Of a DNA stretch of 64,000 nucleotides, positions 10,327-20,563 are shown piece by piece. This DNA comes from Sphingomonas sp. LY54. Lineage in GTDB: Bacteria; Pseudomonadota; Alphaproteobacteria; Sphingomonadales; Sphingomonadaceae. The stretch is from contig NZ_CP141588.1 in assembly GCF_035594035.1 (NCBI RefSeq), positions 496,001 through 560,000 on the forward strand. Direction: 5' to 3'. A model generated the notes under the pieces. It was not told the DNA's origin. It made no database searches and saw only the letters and a list, made by a program, of their open reading frames with translations. How positions within the stretch are numbered: position 1 is the first letter of the stretch; each line of letters begins with the position of its first letter. The position numbers were made by a program, and so were the translations under genes.

Positions 10327-11958
10327 TCACCGCCTGGCCAGCCTGGCCGCGAGCTCTCTGGCCTCCCGCACCTCGGCGCGCGTGCCATCAGCCTGCGGCG
10401 TCTGCTCGACGATCTGGGCATAATAAGTTCGGGCCATGGCCGTGTCGCCAGCCAGCCGGGCCGCCCGCGCGGCGCCGTAAAGCCCGGCCAGCCGGCGCGG
10501 GGCGTGTGCGAGCGAGGCTTCATATTCCGCCAGCGCTTCCTTGGGTCGGCCCAGCTCGAGCAATAGCTCGCCGAGTTGCTCCCGCGCCGGCAGGATCGCG
10601 CCGGGCGTGACCGGATGCTTCTCGGTGGCGTCGTCCAGGTCGGCGGCCGCGCGCATCAGCCGCGCCGCTTCCTCCTTTCGGCCTTCGGCATGAGCGAGCC
10701 AGCCTTCGGCTACCTGCCGTTCGATTGCCACCTGGGTCCGCCAATCGTAGCTGCCCGGCGGGATGGTGAGCGCCTGCTCGATCGCCTTGAGCTTCGCCAC
10801 CTCATCCCGGGCATCGGCGGCGCTCCCGCTGCGCGCCGCGCCGACGGCCCGCGCGAAGTGGATATGCGCGTCGCCCCAGGTGAAGCTGTCGAGCGGGGCA
10901 AGCTTGCGCACATTGTCCTGCAGCGCGAGCGAGGCCGCCTCCTTCCACTGTCGCCGCTCGAGCGCGAGGCGCGCGGGGATGGCGGTCGCCGCATAAGCGA
11001 CCGTGAAGATCGGCGGGTCGGCGCGGCCGATCGCGTTCAGATCGGCGAGCACGCGCCCGGCGCGGCCGTCCTGCCCGGTCTGGAGATAGCCGTAGGCCAG
11101 ATAGTCCATCGCGTGCAGCCGCTCGCTGGACGAATCGGGCAGGCCCTGCGCCTTGGCGAAAGCGCGGGAGGCGGCTTCGGAGGCGATGTTGGACTCGATC
11201 GCCTCGTCCCACAGGCCGAGCCGCACGAAGATGTGCGACGGCATATGCTGTGCGTGCGGCGAAGCCGGCGCGATGCCGGCGTAGCGCCGGGCGGCGGGAA
11301 GCGCGAGCGCGGCCAGCGGCGGATAGTCGAAGCTGTGGATCAAATAATGCGACACGCCCGGATGGTCGGGCGCGAGCGCCAGCACCTGGTTGAGGATCGC
11401 ACCCGCCTCCTTCTCCCTGGCGAAGTCCGGATCCTTGTCCATCGTGCCGGCGGCGATCAACGACAGCGCATGGAAGATCGCGGCCTCGCGATCCTGCGGG
11501 TAGCGCTTGTGAAGCTGCCCCATGGCTTTCGAGTAAGCCAGCGCGCGCGTCTTGTGATCGAGCCGGTCGGAATCGCGGTAGAATGTCTCCAGCGCACCGA
11601 CATAGGCTTGCTCGCGCGCGCTCTTCGCTCCGGCTGCGCGCGCGGCCGCGAGGGCATGCCTGCCCTTCTCCAGCTCAGCCGCGCTCGGGGGCGCCCACAG
11701 CGGGTGATAATAGCTCATCGCCACGCCCCATTGGGCGATGCCGCATTGCGGGTCGGCCGCGGCCGCTTCGGCAAAGGTCCGCGCGGCCTGCTCATATTCG
11801 AACGAATGAAGCCAGCCGAGCCCGTCCCGGAAACGGGCATCGGCCTCGGCCTTGCAACTCGTTTCAAAGGCGACCTTGCCGAGTTGCGGACCGTGGCCGT
11901 CGTGACTGTCCTGGGCGGCGACCAGTGCGAGCGCCGAAACGGCGAGAAGCAGGTTCAT
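10327..11958 (-). CDS. Exported tetratricopeptide-repeat protein
   Basis: The 543-residue protein has a short N-terminal signal peptide (MNLLLAVSALALVAAQDS) and then mostly alpha-helical TPR-like repeats. Examples are GLGWLHSFEYEQAARTFAEA near residue 50 and ELLLELGRPKEALAEYEASL near the C-terminus. It is rich in Ala and Arg. The segment SASPHAQHMPSHIFVRLGLW-like (here PASPHAQHMPSHIF) is a conserved block I associate with uncharacterised TPR proteins of this type. No enzymatic motif is visible. Its role is unknown, and a periplasmic scaffold is a reasonable guess. Confidence 0.75.
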   Translation of the reverse strand: MNLLLAVSALALVAAQDSHDGHGPQLGKVAFETSCKAEADARFRDGLGWLHSFEYEQAARTFAEAAAADPQCGIAQWGVAMSYYHPLWAPPSAAELEKGRHALAAARAAGAKSAREQAYVGALETFYRDSDRLDHKTRALAYSKAMGQLHKRYPQDREAAIFHALSLIAAGTMDKDPDFAREKEAGAILNQVLALAPDHPGVSHYLIHSFDYPPLAALALPAARRYAGIAPASPHAQHMPSHIFVRLGLWDEAIESNIASEAASRAFAKAQGLPDSSSERLHAMDYLAYGYLQTGQDGRAGRVLADLNAIGRADPPIFTVAYAATAIPARLALERRQWKEAASLALQDNVRKLAPLDSFTWGDAHIHFARAVGAARSGSAADARDEVAKLKAIEQALTIPPGSYDWRTQVAIERQVAEGWLAHAEGRKEEAARLMRAAADLDDATEKHPVTPGAILPAREQLGELLLELGRPKEALAEYEASLAHAPRRLAGLYGAARAARLAGDTAMARTYYAQIVEQTPQADGTRAEVREARELAARLARR

Positions 11959-12155
11959 GGCAGCACCTCCACGCGCCTTCTACCATGGCGAGGCCGCAAC
12001 CACGAGCGATGCGCGAACCCCCGCCCGGTGGGGTGGCCGCCCCGGGTCCTTCCGCTCTTTCCCCTATGTCCCCCGTCCCTTGCGGGGAGAACTTCCCAAA
12101 GCGCCCTTGCTTTGACACAATCGTTTCCGAAAGCCCGGGGGACAGGGAGATCAGG

Positions 12156-12812
12156 GTGAAGGCACCAAGCAAAGCGGGCACACGCGTGCCGGCCTGGGGA
12201 TTCTATCGAGGCGTGCGCGGCGCAGGGATGGCGCTCGCCGCTTTGGTGTGGCTGGCGATGCTGATCTGGGGCGGCGCCGGCTCGGTGTTCGACGAGCGGC
12301 TCTATGGCGATCTCTATGCCGGGACGAACCGCGTCTTCGCCCGCAACGCCTCCTTTCTGACCCTGCTGGGGAGCTGGAAGGTGCTCGTGCCGCTGGCGAT
12401 CGTCGCCGCGGTCTTCCTCGTCTTCACGCGCCGGATGCGGGCCGCGTTGCTGCTGATCATCGTCTTCGGCGGCCGGCTGCTGGTCGAACTCCAGAAGGTG
12501 CTGATCGATCGGCCGCGGCCGGGCGTTTCCCCGCACCTGGAGGCCGTCCATTCGATGAGCTTCCCGAGCGGTCATTCGGCCAATGCGATGATCACTTATG
12601 TCGCGATCGCGGCCCTGCTTCCGGTCAGCCAGCGCATGCGCGCGGTCGCGGTCGGCATCGGCCTCGCCATCGCCCTCCAGGTCGGGTGGAGCCGGGTCGC
12701 GCTCGGCGTGCACTGGCCGAGCGACGTGATCGGCGGCTGGGCGTTCGGCTTGCTCTGGGTGGCCCTGTGCGTCCGCATGGCGAGCAGCCGGCCCGAGGCC
12801 GAGCCGAACTGA
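12156..12812 (+). CDS. PAP2-family membrane phosphatase
   Basis: The protein has the three-part acid phosphatase signature of the PAP2 superfamily: KVLIDRPRP, then FPSGHSAN, then SRVALGVHWPSD. It is a polytopic membrane enzyme that probably removes a phosphate from a lipid phosphate such as undecaprenyl pyrophosphate or phosphatidic acid. The start chosen is GTG at 12156, which follows a purine-rich GACAGGGAGATCAG stretch and gives 218 residues. The frame is open further upstream, but that part is not hydrophobic and does not look conserved. The exact substrate cannot be told. Confidence 0.85.
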   Translation: MKAPSKAGTRVPAWGFYRGVRGAGMALAALVWLAMLIWGGAGSVFDERLYGDLYAGTNRVFARNASFLTLLGSWKVLVPLAIVAAVFLVFTRRMRAALLLIIVFGGRLLVELQKVLIDRPRPGVSPHLEAVHSMSFPSGHSANAMITYVAIAALLPVSQRMRAVAVGIGLAIALQVGWSRVALGVHWPSDVIGGWAFGLLWVALCVRMASSRPEAEPN

Positions 12813-12819
12813 CGTTTGA

Positions 12820-12841
12820 GCCGCGCCGCGCACGGCGCGGC
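12820..12841. terminator. GC-rich hairpin between convergent genes
   Basis: GCCGCGCCG and CGGCGCGGC form a nine-base stem around a four-base loop, between the 3' ends of the PAP2 gene and the convergent methyltransferase gene. There is no T-tract, so intrinsic termination is inferred from position and symmetry only. Confidence 0.4.
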
Positions 12842-12846
12842 GGCCG

Positions 12847-13509
12847 TCAGCTATGGCGGAACACCACCGACAGGTTGTTGGCCGGCATTTCGACGACGCG
12901 CTCGAGCGCGAGGCCGCGCTGCGCCGCCTCCGCGAAGACGTCCTCGAGCCGGCGGACGCCCCATTCGGGGTTGCGTGCCCTGAGCGAGCGGTCGAACGCC
13001 TCGTTGCTCTCTGCCGTTGCGACGCCGTCGCGGCGATAGGCGCCGTAGAGGTAGAGCGGCGCGCCGGGGCCGAGCAGCCGCTCCGCGCCGGCCAGAAGGC
13101 CCCGGGTCGCCGCCCAGGGGCTGATATGGACCATGTTGATGCAGAGGATCGCGTCGGCGCGGTCGACCGGCCAGGACGCCTCCTGCGCGTCGAGCATCAC
13201 CGGGCGCAGCAGGTTCGGAGCGCCTTCCGCCTCGCGCCACGCCTCGATCGAGGCGAGCGCCTGCGGATCGGGATCGCTCGGCTGGAATGTCAGTCCCGGA
13301 AAGGCGCGCGCGAAATGGAGCGCATGCTCGCCGCTGCCGCTCGCAATCTCCAGGACGGTCCCCGTGGCGGGAAGCACGGTGCGCAGGACATCGATGATGG
13401 CCTCCGCGTTGCGCGCGACATGCGGCGCAATGCGGCGCGGATCGCCTCCCCTCCCGCCTGCGGGAGGGGCCGGGGGTGGGCCGGCGCCGTCGGCATGTGA
13501 CTCTGTCAT
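12847..13509 (-). CDS. DUF938-family SAM-dependent methyltransferase
   Basis: The protein matches the DUF938 family of class I methyltransferases. It has motif I VLEIASGSGEHALHFA, followed by FQPSDPDPQALASIEAW, then INMVHISPW, LYLYGAYRRDG and the C-terminal MPANNLSVVFR. The substrate is not established. ATG 13509 with an upstream GAGGGG gives 220 residues; a GTG at 13518 is also in frame. The first 22 residues (Ala/Gly/Pro-rich) are encoded by a GGGAGGGG-type palindromic repeat. The family's own N-terminus probably begins around DPRRIAPHVARN. Confidence 0.8.
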   Translation of the reverse strand: MTESHADGAGPPPAPPAGGRGGDPRRIAPHVARNAEAIIDVLRTVLPATGTVLEIASGSGEHALHFARAFPGLTFQPSDPDPQALASIEAWREAEGAPNLLRPVMLDAQEASWPVDRADAILCINMVHISPWAATRGLLAGAERLLGPGAPLYLYGAYRRDGVATAESNEAFDRSLRARNPEWGVRRLEDVFAEAAQRGLALERVVEMPANNLSVVFRHS

Positions 13510-13545
13510 AAAGCCCACCCCTCAATCCCCTCCCGCAAGCGGGTG
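13444..13545. repeat. GGGAGGGG-type palindromic repeats spanning a gene start (family C)
   Basis: A palindrome CCCCTCCCGCCTGCGGGAGG at about 13446-13467 and a second one, CCCCTCCCGCAAGCGGGTGG, at about 13527-13546 flank the start codon of the DUF938 gene. One copy is translated and the other supplies the ribosome-binding region. Related CCTCCCC/GGGGAGG palindromes lie between glyS and glyQ. Confidence 0.7.
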
Positions 13546-13555
13546 GGGAAGTTCT

Positions 13556-15124
13556 TCATTCCGCCGCCTGGGCCTGCTCGGGTTCCTTGTAAACCAGCAC
13601 CGGCTTGCGCGCCGCGAGCGTCTCGTCGAGGCGGCGGCGGGGGGCATGGACCGGAGCGGCCTTGAGCGCCTGGTCGCCGGCCTTGGCGCGCTGCGCGACG
13701 TGCCGCAGCGCACCGATGAACTGGTCGAGCGTCGCCTTGCTCTCGGTCTCGGTCGGCTCGACCAGCATCGCACCGTGGACGACCAGCGGAAAATACATGG
13801 TCATCGGGTGGAAGCCCTCGTCGATCAGGCCCTTGGCGAGATCGAGCGTCGAAAGGCCGCCCTCGAAGTCCTTATCGCTGAACAACGCCTCGTGCATGCA
13901 CGGGCCGCTGGCCCCGAACGGGGCGTCGAGCACGTCGTCGAGGCTGCGCAGGATGTAGTTCGCGTTGAGCACGGCGTCGCCGGACACCTGGCGGAGGCCG
14001 TCGGCGCCGTGGCTGAGGATGTAGCTCAAGGCGCGGGTGAACATACCCATCTGGCCGTTGAACGCGGCCATGCGGCCGAACGTGCGGCCGTGATGCTCGC
14101 CCGCCGTCTCTTCCTCGATCAGGGCATAATGGTCGCCCTGCTTCTCGACGAAGGGCAGCGGCGCGAACGGCGTCAGCGCTTCGGAGAAGACCACCGGACC
14201 CGAGCCCGGGCCGCCGCCGCCATGCGGGGTGGAGAAGGTCTTGTGGAGGTTGATGTGCATCGCGTCGATGCCGAGGTCGCCGGGGCGGACGCGGCCGACG
14301 ATCGCGTTGAAGTTCGCGCCATCGCAATAAACGAGGCCGCCGGCGGCATGGACCGCCTCGGAAATCTCGATCATGTCGGGCTCGAACAGGCCGCAGGTGT
14401 TCGGATTGGTGATCATCACGCCGGCGACATCCGGCCCAAGCCGGGCTTTGAGCGCCGCGACGTCGACGCGGCCGCGCTCGGTGGCCGGGATGTTCTCGAC
14501 CCGGTAGCCGGCAAAGGCCGCGGTGGCCGGATTGGTGCCGTGGGCGCTTTCGGGGACGAGGATGACCTCGCGCGCGTCGCCGCGCGCCTCGAGCGCCGAG
14601 CGGATCGCGAGCAGGCCGCAGAGTTCGCCATGCGCGCCCGCCTTCGGGCTCATCGCGACGCTGTGCATGCCGGTCAGCTTCACCAGCCATTCGCCGAGCT
14701 GATGGATGAGGGCATAGGCGCCCTGCACGGTGTCGATCGGCTGCAGCGGGTGGATGTCGGCGAAGCCCGGCAGGCGCGCCATTCGCTCATTGAGGCGCGG
14801 ATTGTGCTTCATCGTGCACGAGCCGAGCGGGAACAGGCCGAGGTCGATCGCGTAATTCTGGCGGCTGAGGCGGGTGTAGTGGCGTACAGCCTGCGGCTCG
14901 GAGAGGCCGGGCAGGCCGATCGCGCGCTTGCGGTCGAGGCCGCCGAGCCGGCTCGCCGCCTTGGGCGCCGGGTCGAAATCGACGCCGGTGCCGTTCTCCT
15001 CGCCCAACTCGAAGATCAAGGGCTCTTCGAGCATCAAGGCGCGGTTGCCGGTGTAGGTGTCGATGGCCGCGACGTCGCCGCCCTCGGGGCGCTCGGGGCG
15101 CCAGCCGCTCTGGTTGATGCTCAT
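13556..15124 (-). CDS. gcvPB: Glycine dehydrogenase (decarboxylating) subunit 2, GcvPB
   Basis: This is the PLP-bearing half of the split P-protein, which decarboxylates glycine and passes aminomethyl to the lipoyl arm of GcvH. The 522-residue protein contains the PLP lysine region [19 protein letters not shown], together with [13 protein letters not shown] and [12 protein letters not shown], all typical of GcvP. It starts inside the end of gcvPA (4 bp overlap) and is the last gene of the gcvT-H-PA-PB operon. Confidence 0.97.
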   Translation of the reverse strand: MSINQSGWRPERPEGGDVAAIDTYTGNRALMLEEPLIFELGEENGTGVDFDPAPKAASRLGGLDRKRAIGLPGLSEPQAVRHYTRLSRQNYAIDLGLFPLGSCTMKHNPRLNERMARLPGFADIHPLQPIDTVQGAYALIHQLGEWLVKLTGMHSVAMSPKAGAHGELCGLLAIRSALEARGDAREVILVPESAHGTNPATAAFAGYRVENIPATERGRVDVAALKARLGPDVAGVMITNPNTCGLFEPDMIEISEAVHAAGGLVYCDGANFNAIVGRVRPGDLGIDAMHINLHKTFSTPHGGGGPGSGPVVFSEALTPFAPLPFVEKQGDHYALIEEETAGEHHGRTFGRMAAFNGQMGMFTRALSYILSHGADGLRQVSGDAVLNANYILRSLDDVLDAPFGASGPCMHEALFSDKDFEGGLSTLDLAKGLIDEGFHPMTMYFPLVVHGAMLVEPTETESKATLDQFIGALRHVAQRAKAGDQALKAAPVHAPRRRLDETLAARKPVLVYKEPEQAQAAE

Positions 15125-16479
15125 GCCAGGATCTCCTGAAGCGCATCGGCCAGCGCTTCGATATCTTCATCTGTGACGGTTTCGGTGACGGCGACGACGA
15201 GGCCGTTCTGCAGCGCGTCCACGCCGGGATAGAGCCGCCCCAGCGAGACGCCGCCGAGGATGCCGCGCTCGGCCAGCGTGCGGATGACCGGGCGCGCTTC
15301 CTTGGTGAGCTTCAGCGTGAATTCGTTGAAGAAGCTCTCGTTGACCAGTTCGACGCCGGGGACCTTCGCCAGCCGCTCGCTCGCGCGCACCGCCTTGGCG
15401 TGGTTGATCTCGGCGAGCTGGCGCAGGCCGTTCTCGCCGAGCAGCGTCATGTGCACCGAGAAAGCCAGCGCGCACAGGCCCGAATTGGTGCAGATATTCG
15501 ACGTCGCCTTCTCGCGGCGGATATGCTGCTCGCGGGTCGAGAGCGTCAGCACGAAGCCGCGCTTGCCCTCGGCATCAACGGTCTCGCCGCACAGGCGGCC
15601 CGGCATCTGGCGGACGAACTTCTCCTGGCAAGCGAACAGGCCCACATAAGGCCCGCCGAAATTGAGGCCGACGCCGATGGACTGGCCCTCGCCGACGACG
15701 ATGTCGGCGCCCATCTCGCCCGGGCTCCGGATCGCGCCCAGAGCCACCGGCTCGGTGACGACGGCAATCAGCAGCGCGCCATGGGCATGCGCCTTCTCGG
15801 CGATCGGGGTGAGATCGGTGATGCGGCCGAGGATGTCGGGATATTGGACGACGACGCAGCTCGTCTCGCCGTCGATCTGGGCGAGGAGGCGCTCGGCGTC
15901 CGTCTCGGCAACCAATGCGGGCGGCGCCAGGTCGAGCACGTCGCCGGTGAACCTGGCCATCGTCTCGGCGACCGAGACATAATGCGGGTGGAGGCCGGCC
16001 GACAACACGGCCTTGCCGCGACGGGTGATGCGGCGGGCCATGACGATCGCCTCCCAGCATGCGGTCGATCCGTCGTACATCGAGCAATTGGCGACGTCGC
16101 AGCCGTAGAGGCGCGCGACCTGGGTCTGGAACTCGAACAGGACCTGCAGCGTGCCCTGCGCGATTTCCGGCTGGTAGGGCGTGTAGGCGGTCAGGAACTC
16201 GCCGCGCTGGATGATATGGTCGACGCTGGCCGGGACATGGTGCCGGTAGGCGCCGGCGCCGAGGAAGAACGGCACCTCCCCCGCGACCATGTTCTGGCGC
16301 GCGAGCGTGGTGAGCTGGCGCTCGACCGAAAGCTCGCTGGCATGATCGGCCAGGCCCTCGATCTTGCCCGGCAGGCGCGCGGCCGCGGGCACGTCGACGA
16401 ACAGATCGTCGACCGAGGACGCGCCGACCGTGCGGAGCATCTCCTGGCGGTCGGCATCGGCGAGGGGGAGGTAACGCAT
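15121..16479 (-). CDS. gcvPA: Glycine dehydrogenase (decarboxylating) subunit 1, GcvPA
   Basis: GcvPA is the N-terminal half of the split P-protein and pairs with GcvPB. The 452-residue protein begins [15 protein letters not shown] and shows [26 protein letters not shown] and [10 protein letters not shown], which are standard GcvPA blocks. The last residues overlap the gcvPB start, and gcvH lies 19 bp upstream. Control is expected through the glycine riboswitch ahead of gcvT. Confidence 0.97.
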   Translation of the reverse strand: MRYLPLADADRQEMLRTVGASSVDDLFVDVPAAARLPGKIEGLADHASELSVERQLTTLARQNMVAGEVPFFLGAGAYRHHVPASVDHIIQRGEFLTAYTPYQPEIAQGTLQVLFEFQTQVARLYGCDVANCSMYDGSTACWEAIVMARRITRRGKAVLSAGLHPHYVSVAETMARFTGDVLDLAPPALVAETDAERLLAQIDGETSCVVVQYPDILGRITDLTPIAEKAHAHGALLIAVVTEPVALGAIRSPGEMGADIVVGEGQSIGVGLNFGGPYVGLFACQEKFVRQMPGRLCGETVDAEGKRGFVLTLSTREQHIRREKATSNICTNSGLCALAFSVHMTLLGENGLRQLAEINHAKAVRASERLAKVPGVELVNESFFNEFTLKLTKEARPVIRTLAERGILGGVSLGRLYPGVDALQNGLVVAVTETVTDEDIEALADALQEILA

Positions 16480-16498
16480 GTGCTTTGGGTTCCCGGGC

Positions 16499-16870
16499 TT
16501 ACTGCGCGTCGCAGAAGGCTTTGTACTCCTCGGCGCTCATCAGGCCGGAGAGTTCGTGATTGTCGGAGACGGTGAGCTTGAAGAACCAGCCCTCGCCTTC
16601 CGGATCGCTGTTGACCAGCGACGGATCGGCCTCGAGCGCGGCATTGCCCTCGACGATCTGGCCGGTGAGCGGGGCATAGACGTCGGACGCGGCCTTGACC
16701 GATTCGACGACGGCCGCTTCGCCGCCCTTCTTCACCTGGGTGCCGGCGGCGGGGACTTCGACGAAGACGATGTCGCCCAGCTGGCCCTGCGCGAAATCGG
16801 TGATGCCGACGGTGGCGGTGTCGCCCTCGACCGAGATCCACTCATGTTCCTGGGTGTAATAGATGCTCAT
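16499..16870 (-). CDS. gcvH: Glycine cleavage system H protein
   Basis: GcvH carries the lipoyl arm that shuttles the aminomethyl group between the P, T and L proteins. The 123-residue length is standard. The lipoylated lysine is in [19 protein letters not shown], about residue 60. The N-terminal [17 protein letters not shown] is typical. The start overlaps the gcvT stop by 4 bp. Confidence 0.98.
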   Translation of the reverse strand: MSIYYTQEHEWISVEGDTATVGITDFAQGQLGDIVFVEVPAAGTQVKKGGEAAVVESVKAASDVYAPLTGQIVEGNAALEADPSLVNSDPEGEGWFFKLTVSDNHELSGLMSAEEYKAFCDAQ

Positions 16871-17991
16871 TGACCGGCTCCCTTGCGAATGTAGCGGTGC
16901 GGAACGAAGGGCATCGGGACGACCTTCGCTTCGAAAATCTTGCCGCGCGAGGCGAGGCGGATGGCAGTGCCGGGCTCGGCGGACGCGACCGGCACATAGG
17001 CCATCGCGATCGGCGTCTCGAGGACCGGCGAGAAGCCGCCGCTCGTCACCCTGCCGACTTCGTTGCCCTCGCCGTCGACGACCATCGCGCCCTCGCGGAC
17101 CGGCTGGCGGCCGAGCACGGCGAGGCCGACGCGGCGCGTGATCGTGCCGTTGGCGAGCTCGTGCTGGATGCGGGCCGCGCCCGGAAAGCCGCCTTCTTCC
17201 TTGCGGCGCTTGGAGATGGCGAAGCCGAGATCGGCCTCGATCGGCGTCGTGGTCTCGTCGAGGTCGTGGCCGTAGAGCGGCATGCCCGCCTCCAAGCGCA
17301 GCGAATCGCGCGCGCCGAGGCCGATCGGCTTCACTTCGGGTTGGGCGATCAGCAGGCCGGCGACCTTCTCGGCATCCTCCGCGGGGATCGAAATCTCGAA
17401 GCCGTCCTCGCCGGTATAGCCCGAGCGGCTGATCCAGGCGGGGACGCCATTAATCTCGAACGCGTCGCCGGTCATGAAGGTGAGCGCGTCGACGCCCGGC
17501 ACGATCCGCGCGAGCGCCTCTGCGGCCTTCGGCCCCTGCAGCGCGAGCAGAGCCTGGCTGGTGAGATGGTCGAGGCCGATGCTGGCCGGCAGGCGCGAGC
17601 GCAGGACGGCGATGTCGCCGTCCTTGGTGGCGCCGTTCACGACCACGTAGAAATGGTCGTCGCGACGCGTGACCATGAGGTCGTCGATGATGCCGGCCTC
17701 GTCGTTGAGCAGCAGCGAATAACGCAGGCGGCCGTCCTTCAGCAGCGACAGGTCGGCCGGGAAGACGGTCTCGAGCGCCGCGTCAAGATCGTCGCCGCTG
17801 ATCGTGAGCTGGCCCATGTGGCTGACGTCGAACAGGCCGGCCGATTCGCGCGTCCAGCGATGCTCGACCATGATGCCCTCATACTGGATCGGCATCGCAT
17901 AGCCGGCGAAGGACACCATGCGGGCGCCCTGGGCGCGATGCCATGCATCGAGCGGAAGCGTCTTGTCGGCGGTTTCGGAAGCTTCGCTCAC
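16867..17991 (-). CDS. gcvT: Aminomethyltransferase GcvT
   Basis: GcvT transfers the methylene group from lipoylated GcvH to tetrahydrofolate and releases ammonia. Conserved segments include [42 protein letters not shown] and [17 protein letters not shown]. The frame is open upstream through the riboswitch, so the start was chosen as GTG 17991. That start has GGAG about 8-11 bases upstream and gives 374 residues, a normal length. It is the first gene of the operon and lies 62 nt downstream of the second glycine aptamer. Confidence 0.96.
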   Translation of the reverse strand: MSEASETADKTLPLDAWHRAQGARMVSFAGYAMPIQYEGIMVEHRWTRESAGLFDVSHMGQLTISGDDLDAALETVFPADLSLLKDGRLRYSLLLNDEAGIIDDLMVTRRDDHFYVVVNGATKDGDIAVLRSRLPASIGLDHLTSQALLALQGPKAAEALARIVPGVDALTFMTGDAFEINGVPAWISRSGYTGEDGFEISIPAEDAEKVAGLLIAQPEVKPIGLGARDSLRLEAGMPLYGHDLDETTTPIEADLGFAISKRRKEEGGFPGAARIQHELANGTITRRVGLAVLGRQPVREGAMVVDGEGNEVGRVTSGGFSPVLETPIAMAYVPVASAEPGTAIRLASRGKIFEAKVVPMPFVPHRYIRKGAGQ

Positions 17992-18053
17992 TTGTGGTCT
18001 CCGTGACTTGCAAAGTTGCACCGGAGCCAGGACCGCAACGGCCCGCATCTCCA

Positions 18054-18252
18054 GCGCCCCCTCTGTCACTGAAACCTGAGAGCTTTCCCCCGGATCCTCT
18101 CCGGGGTTACCCCTTCGGTGGGACGTGGTGTACGTCCGCTTTCCAGAGTGCCGACATGAGCGCGCGGTCCTTCGGCCTGAGAGATTCCGGGGCGGTTGCT
18201 CCTTCGGCGGCGGCCTGCCGGGTTGCCCCGCCATGCCACGCTCTCCCGCGCG
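18054..18252 (-). promoter_or_regulatory. Tandem glycine riboswitch (gcvT leader)
   Basis: On the minus strand there are two consecutive aptamers with the conserved core of the glycine riboswitch. The first has GCCGAAGGAGCAA followed by AATCTCTCAGG. The second begins near ACTCTGGAAAG and has CCGAAGGGGTAA followed by AGCTCTCAGG and a closing ACAGAGGGG. Glycine binding is known to turn on gcv operons in many bacteria. I do not see a hairpin with a U-tract in the 62 nt between the aptamer and gcvT, so control of translation initiation is as likely as attenuation here. Confidence 0.92.
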
Positions 18253-18338
18253 TCACTCCGACGGTTTCCCGCCGGCGACGGACGCCGCTCTGGAGCGGCG
18301 CCGCGCCAGAGTCAATCGACCTTGTCCGCCGATCGGCC

Positions 18339-18977
18339 CTAACGGGTCGCGTTGTAGGCGAGCTGCTCCTGGGTGAGCTGGAAACCGACCAGCAGTTCGA
18401 AGCTCGCGCGCTGGACGGCGGTGCGGACGGTCGGGTCCGCCATCGGGTCGAGCGCCGCGTCGGCATCGCCCGGCTTGCGCTCGCGCGTGATCTGGCGGCG
18501 GATATCCTCGGGCAGGGTCGCCGCCGAGCGAAGCACGCGCGAGGTGGCGGTGCCGGCGCTGGAAGCGCGATACTGGCCGTCCTCGAAGCGCAGGGCGACG
18601 CGGCCGACCCGCTTGGAAACGACATTGTTGCCGCCCTGCACGACGACGGCGAAATAGGGAACGACCACCTCGCGCGCGCCGCTCGGATTGCGGCGCTGCC
18701 CCTGCACCTCGAAGGTCGCGTTGCTGATGATATATTCGCCCGTTTCGTCGCAGGTGGAGCGAAGATTGGTGATGCTGGCGACGACGTCGATCGCCGTGGC
18801 GTCGCGGCTGGTCTCCGGGTTGAACAGAGTGATGTCCCCGGTAGCGGCGGGAATCGCCACTGCCGGGCAGGCCGAGCGGGTCACCGTAATGCCGGTCGCG
18901 GTGATTTCGCCGTCACTGGCGCAGGCGGCAAGGGCGAGCGACAGCAAGGCGGGAAGTGCGACTTTGGGGTTGATCAC
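18339..18977 (-). CDS. Hypothetical lipoprotein
   Basis: The 212-residue protein has a lipoprotein signal peptide with the lipobox LAAC near residue 19 and is probably anchored in a membrane facing the periplasm. The mature domain is rich in beta-type sequence (VVVPYFAVVVQGGNNVVSKR) and ends in a helical segment (ASFELLVGFQLTQEQLAYN). I recognise it only as a conserved-looking sphingomonad-type hypothetical. It is upstream of the riboswitch on the same strand and divergent from ispH. Confidence 0.7.
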   Translation of the reverse strand: MINPKVALPALLSLALAACASDGEITATGITVTRSACPAVAIPAATGDITLFNPETSRDATAIDVVASITNLRSTCDETGEYIISNATFEVQGQRRNPSGAREVVVPYFAVVVQGGNNVVSKRVGRVALRFEDGQYRASSAGTATSRVLRSAATLPEDIRRQITRERKPGDADAALDPMADPTVRTAVQRASFELLVGFQLTQEQLAYNATR

Positions 18978-19143
18978 AGACGTCGGTCCTCAAACATAGG
19001 AATGGAGCCGCCGGGCCCCGGATCGGCGGGGATCATAGGAAGGGGCCTTGCCGCCTGCAAGCGAGGAACGGGGGGCAATCCGTTGCAGCCTCGCACCCTA
19101 GCATCGGTAGACGGCCGTGCCCGATCATCGTAGAGACGCCCCC

Positions 19144-20094
19144 ATGTCGACATTGAAACGCCCCCTCACCCTGCTGATCGCGGCGCCGCGCGGATTCTGC
19201 GCCGGTGTCGACCGGGCGATCAATATCGTCGAGCTGGCGATCGAGCGCTACGGCGCGCCGGTCTATGTCCGCCACGAGATCGTCCACAACAAGTTCGTGG
19301 TCGACAGCCTGAAGGCGAAGGGTGCGATCTTCGTCGCCGAACTCGACCAGGTGCCGGACGGCGTGCCCGTGGTCTTCTCCGCCCATGGCGTGCCCAAGGC
19401 GGTGCCGGCCAAGGCCGAGGAGCGCGGCCTCAACTATCTCGACGCGACCTGCCCGCTCGTCTCAAAGGTCCATCGCCAGGCCGAGCGGCTCGTCGAAAAT
19501 GGACGCCACATCCTGTTCATCGGCCATGCCGGCCATCCCGAAGTGATCGGAACGTTCGGCCAGGTGCCCGAGGGCCGCATGACTTTGATCGAGACCGTGG
19601 CGGACGCCGAGACGATCGTCCCGGCCGATCCCGACAATCTCGCCTATCTCACCCAGACCACCCTGTCGGTCGACGACACGTCGAGCATCATTGCGGTTCT
19701 TGAACGCCGCTTCCCCTCGATCCGCGGGCCCAAGGGCGAGGATATCTGCTACGCCACGTCGAACCGCCAGGCGGCGGTCAAGGACATCGCCCGGCGCTGC
19801 GAGGCGGTGCTGGTGATCGGCTCGCCGAACAGCTCCAACTCGGTGCGCCTGGTCGAGGTCGCCGAGCGCGAGGGCGTCCGCGCGCAGCTGATCGGCCGCG
19901 CCGGCGACATCGACTTTGCCTGGCTCGACGGCGTCGCGACGCTCGGCATCACCGCCGGGGCCTCCGCGCCGGAAGTGCTGGTGCGCGAAGTCGTCGACCG
20001 GCTCGCGGCGCATTTCGACGTCCGCGAGGAAGCGGTCGAAGGCGTCCAGGAGCGCATGGTCTTCAAGCTGCCGCGCGGCCTCGAAGCGGCCTGA
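19144..20094 (+). CDS. ispH: 4-hydroxy-3-methylbut-2-enyl diphosphate reductase IspH
   Basis: IspH is the iron-sulfur enzyme that makes IPP and DMAPP in the last step of the MEP pathway. The three cluster cysteines are visible: Cys19 in [10 protein letters not shown], Cys103 in [11 protein letters not shown], and the cysteine of [11 protein letters not shown]. The substrate motif GSPNSSNS is also present. ATG 19144 gives 316 residues; a GTG at 19117 is in frame but adds an unusual leader. rnhA follows 19 bp later on the same strand. Confidence 0.97.
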   Translation: MSTLKRPLTLLIAAPRGFCAGVDRAINIVELAIERYGAPVYVRHEIVHNKFVVDSLKAKGAIFVAELDQVPDGVPVVFSAHGVPKAVPAKAEERGLNYLDATCPLVSKVHRQAERLVENGRHILFIGHAGHPEVIGTFGQVPEGRMTLIETVADAETIVPADPDNLAYLTQTTLSVDDTSSIIAVLERRFPSIRGPKGEDICYATSNRQAAVKDIARRCEAVLVIGSPNSSNSVRLVEVAEREGVRAQLIGRAGDIDFAWLDGVATLGITAGASAPEVLVREVVDRLAAHFDVREEAVEGVQERMVFKLPRGLEAA

Positions 20095-20113
20095 GGCTCA
20101 GATCATTACCGAC

Positions 20114-20563
20114 ATGACCGAAGTCGAGATTTTCACCGACGGCGCCTGCAAGGGCAATCCGGGGCCTGGCGGCTGGGGCGCTGTGATCCGCTCGGGCGCG
20201 CACGAGAAGGAGCTGTCCGGCGGCGAGGCGCTCACCACCAACAACCGCATGGAGCTGCTTGCCGCGATCCGCGCGCTCGAGGCGCTGAAGCGGCCCTGCC
20301 ACGTCATCCTCACCACCGACAGCGTCTATGTCCGCGACGGCATCACCAAGTGGATCTTCGGCTGGCAGAAGAATGGCTGGAAGACCGCCGCCAGGCAGCC
20401 GGTCAAGAATGCGGAATTGTGGCAGGAGCTGCTCGCCGCGGTGAAGCCGCACAAGATCGACTGGCGCTGGGTGAAGGGCCATGCCGGCCATCCGGAAAAT
20501 GAGCGCGCCGACAAGCTCGCCTGCGATGCCGCCCTTCAGTTCCTGAAGCGTCCCGCCAGATAA
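20114..20563 (+). CDS. rnhA: Ribonuclease HI
   Basis: RNase HI cleaves the RNA strand of RNA-DNA hybrids. The 149-residue protein has the four catalytic acids in context: Asp9 in [15 protein letters not shown], Glu in [10 protein letters not shown], Asp in [10 protein letters not shown], and Asp in NERADKLA. The handle region [12 protein letters not shown] is present. It follows ispH closely. Its last 28 bp overlap the 3' end of the convergent flavoprotein gene. Confidence 0.97.
   Translation: MTEVEIFTDGACKGNPGPGGWGAVIRSGAHEKELSGGEALTTNNRMELLAAIRALEALKRPCHVILTTDSVYVRDGITKWIFGWQKNGWKTAARQPVKNAELWQELLAAVKPHKIDWRWVKGHAGHPENERADKLACDAALQFLKRPAR

Noticed and set aside
13133..15139. A 668-codon plus-strand frame
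   Set aside because: It is the antisense shadow of gcvPB and the DUF938 gene and has no motif.
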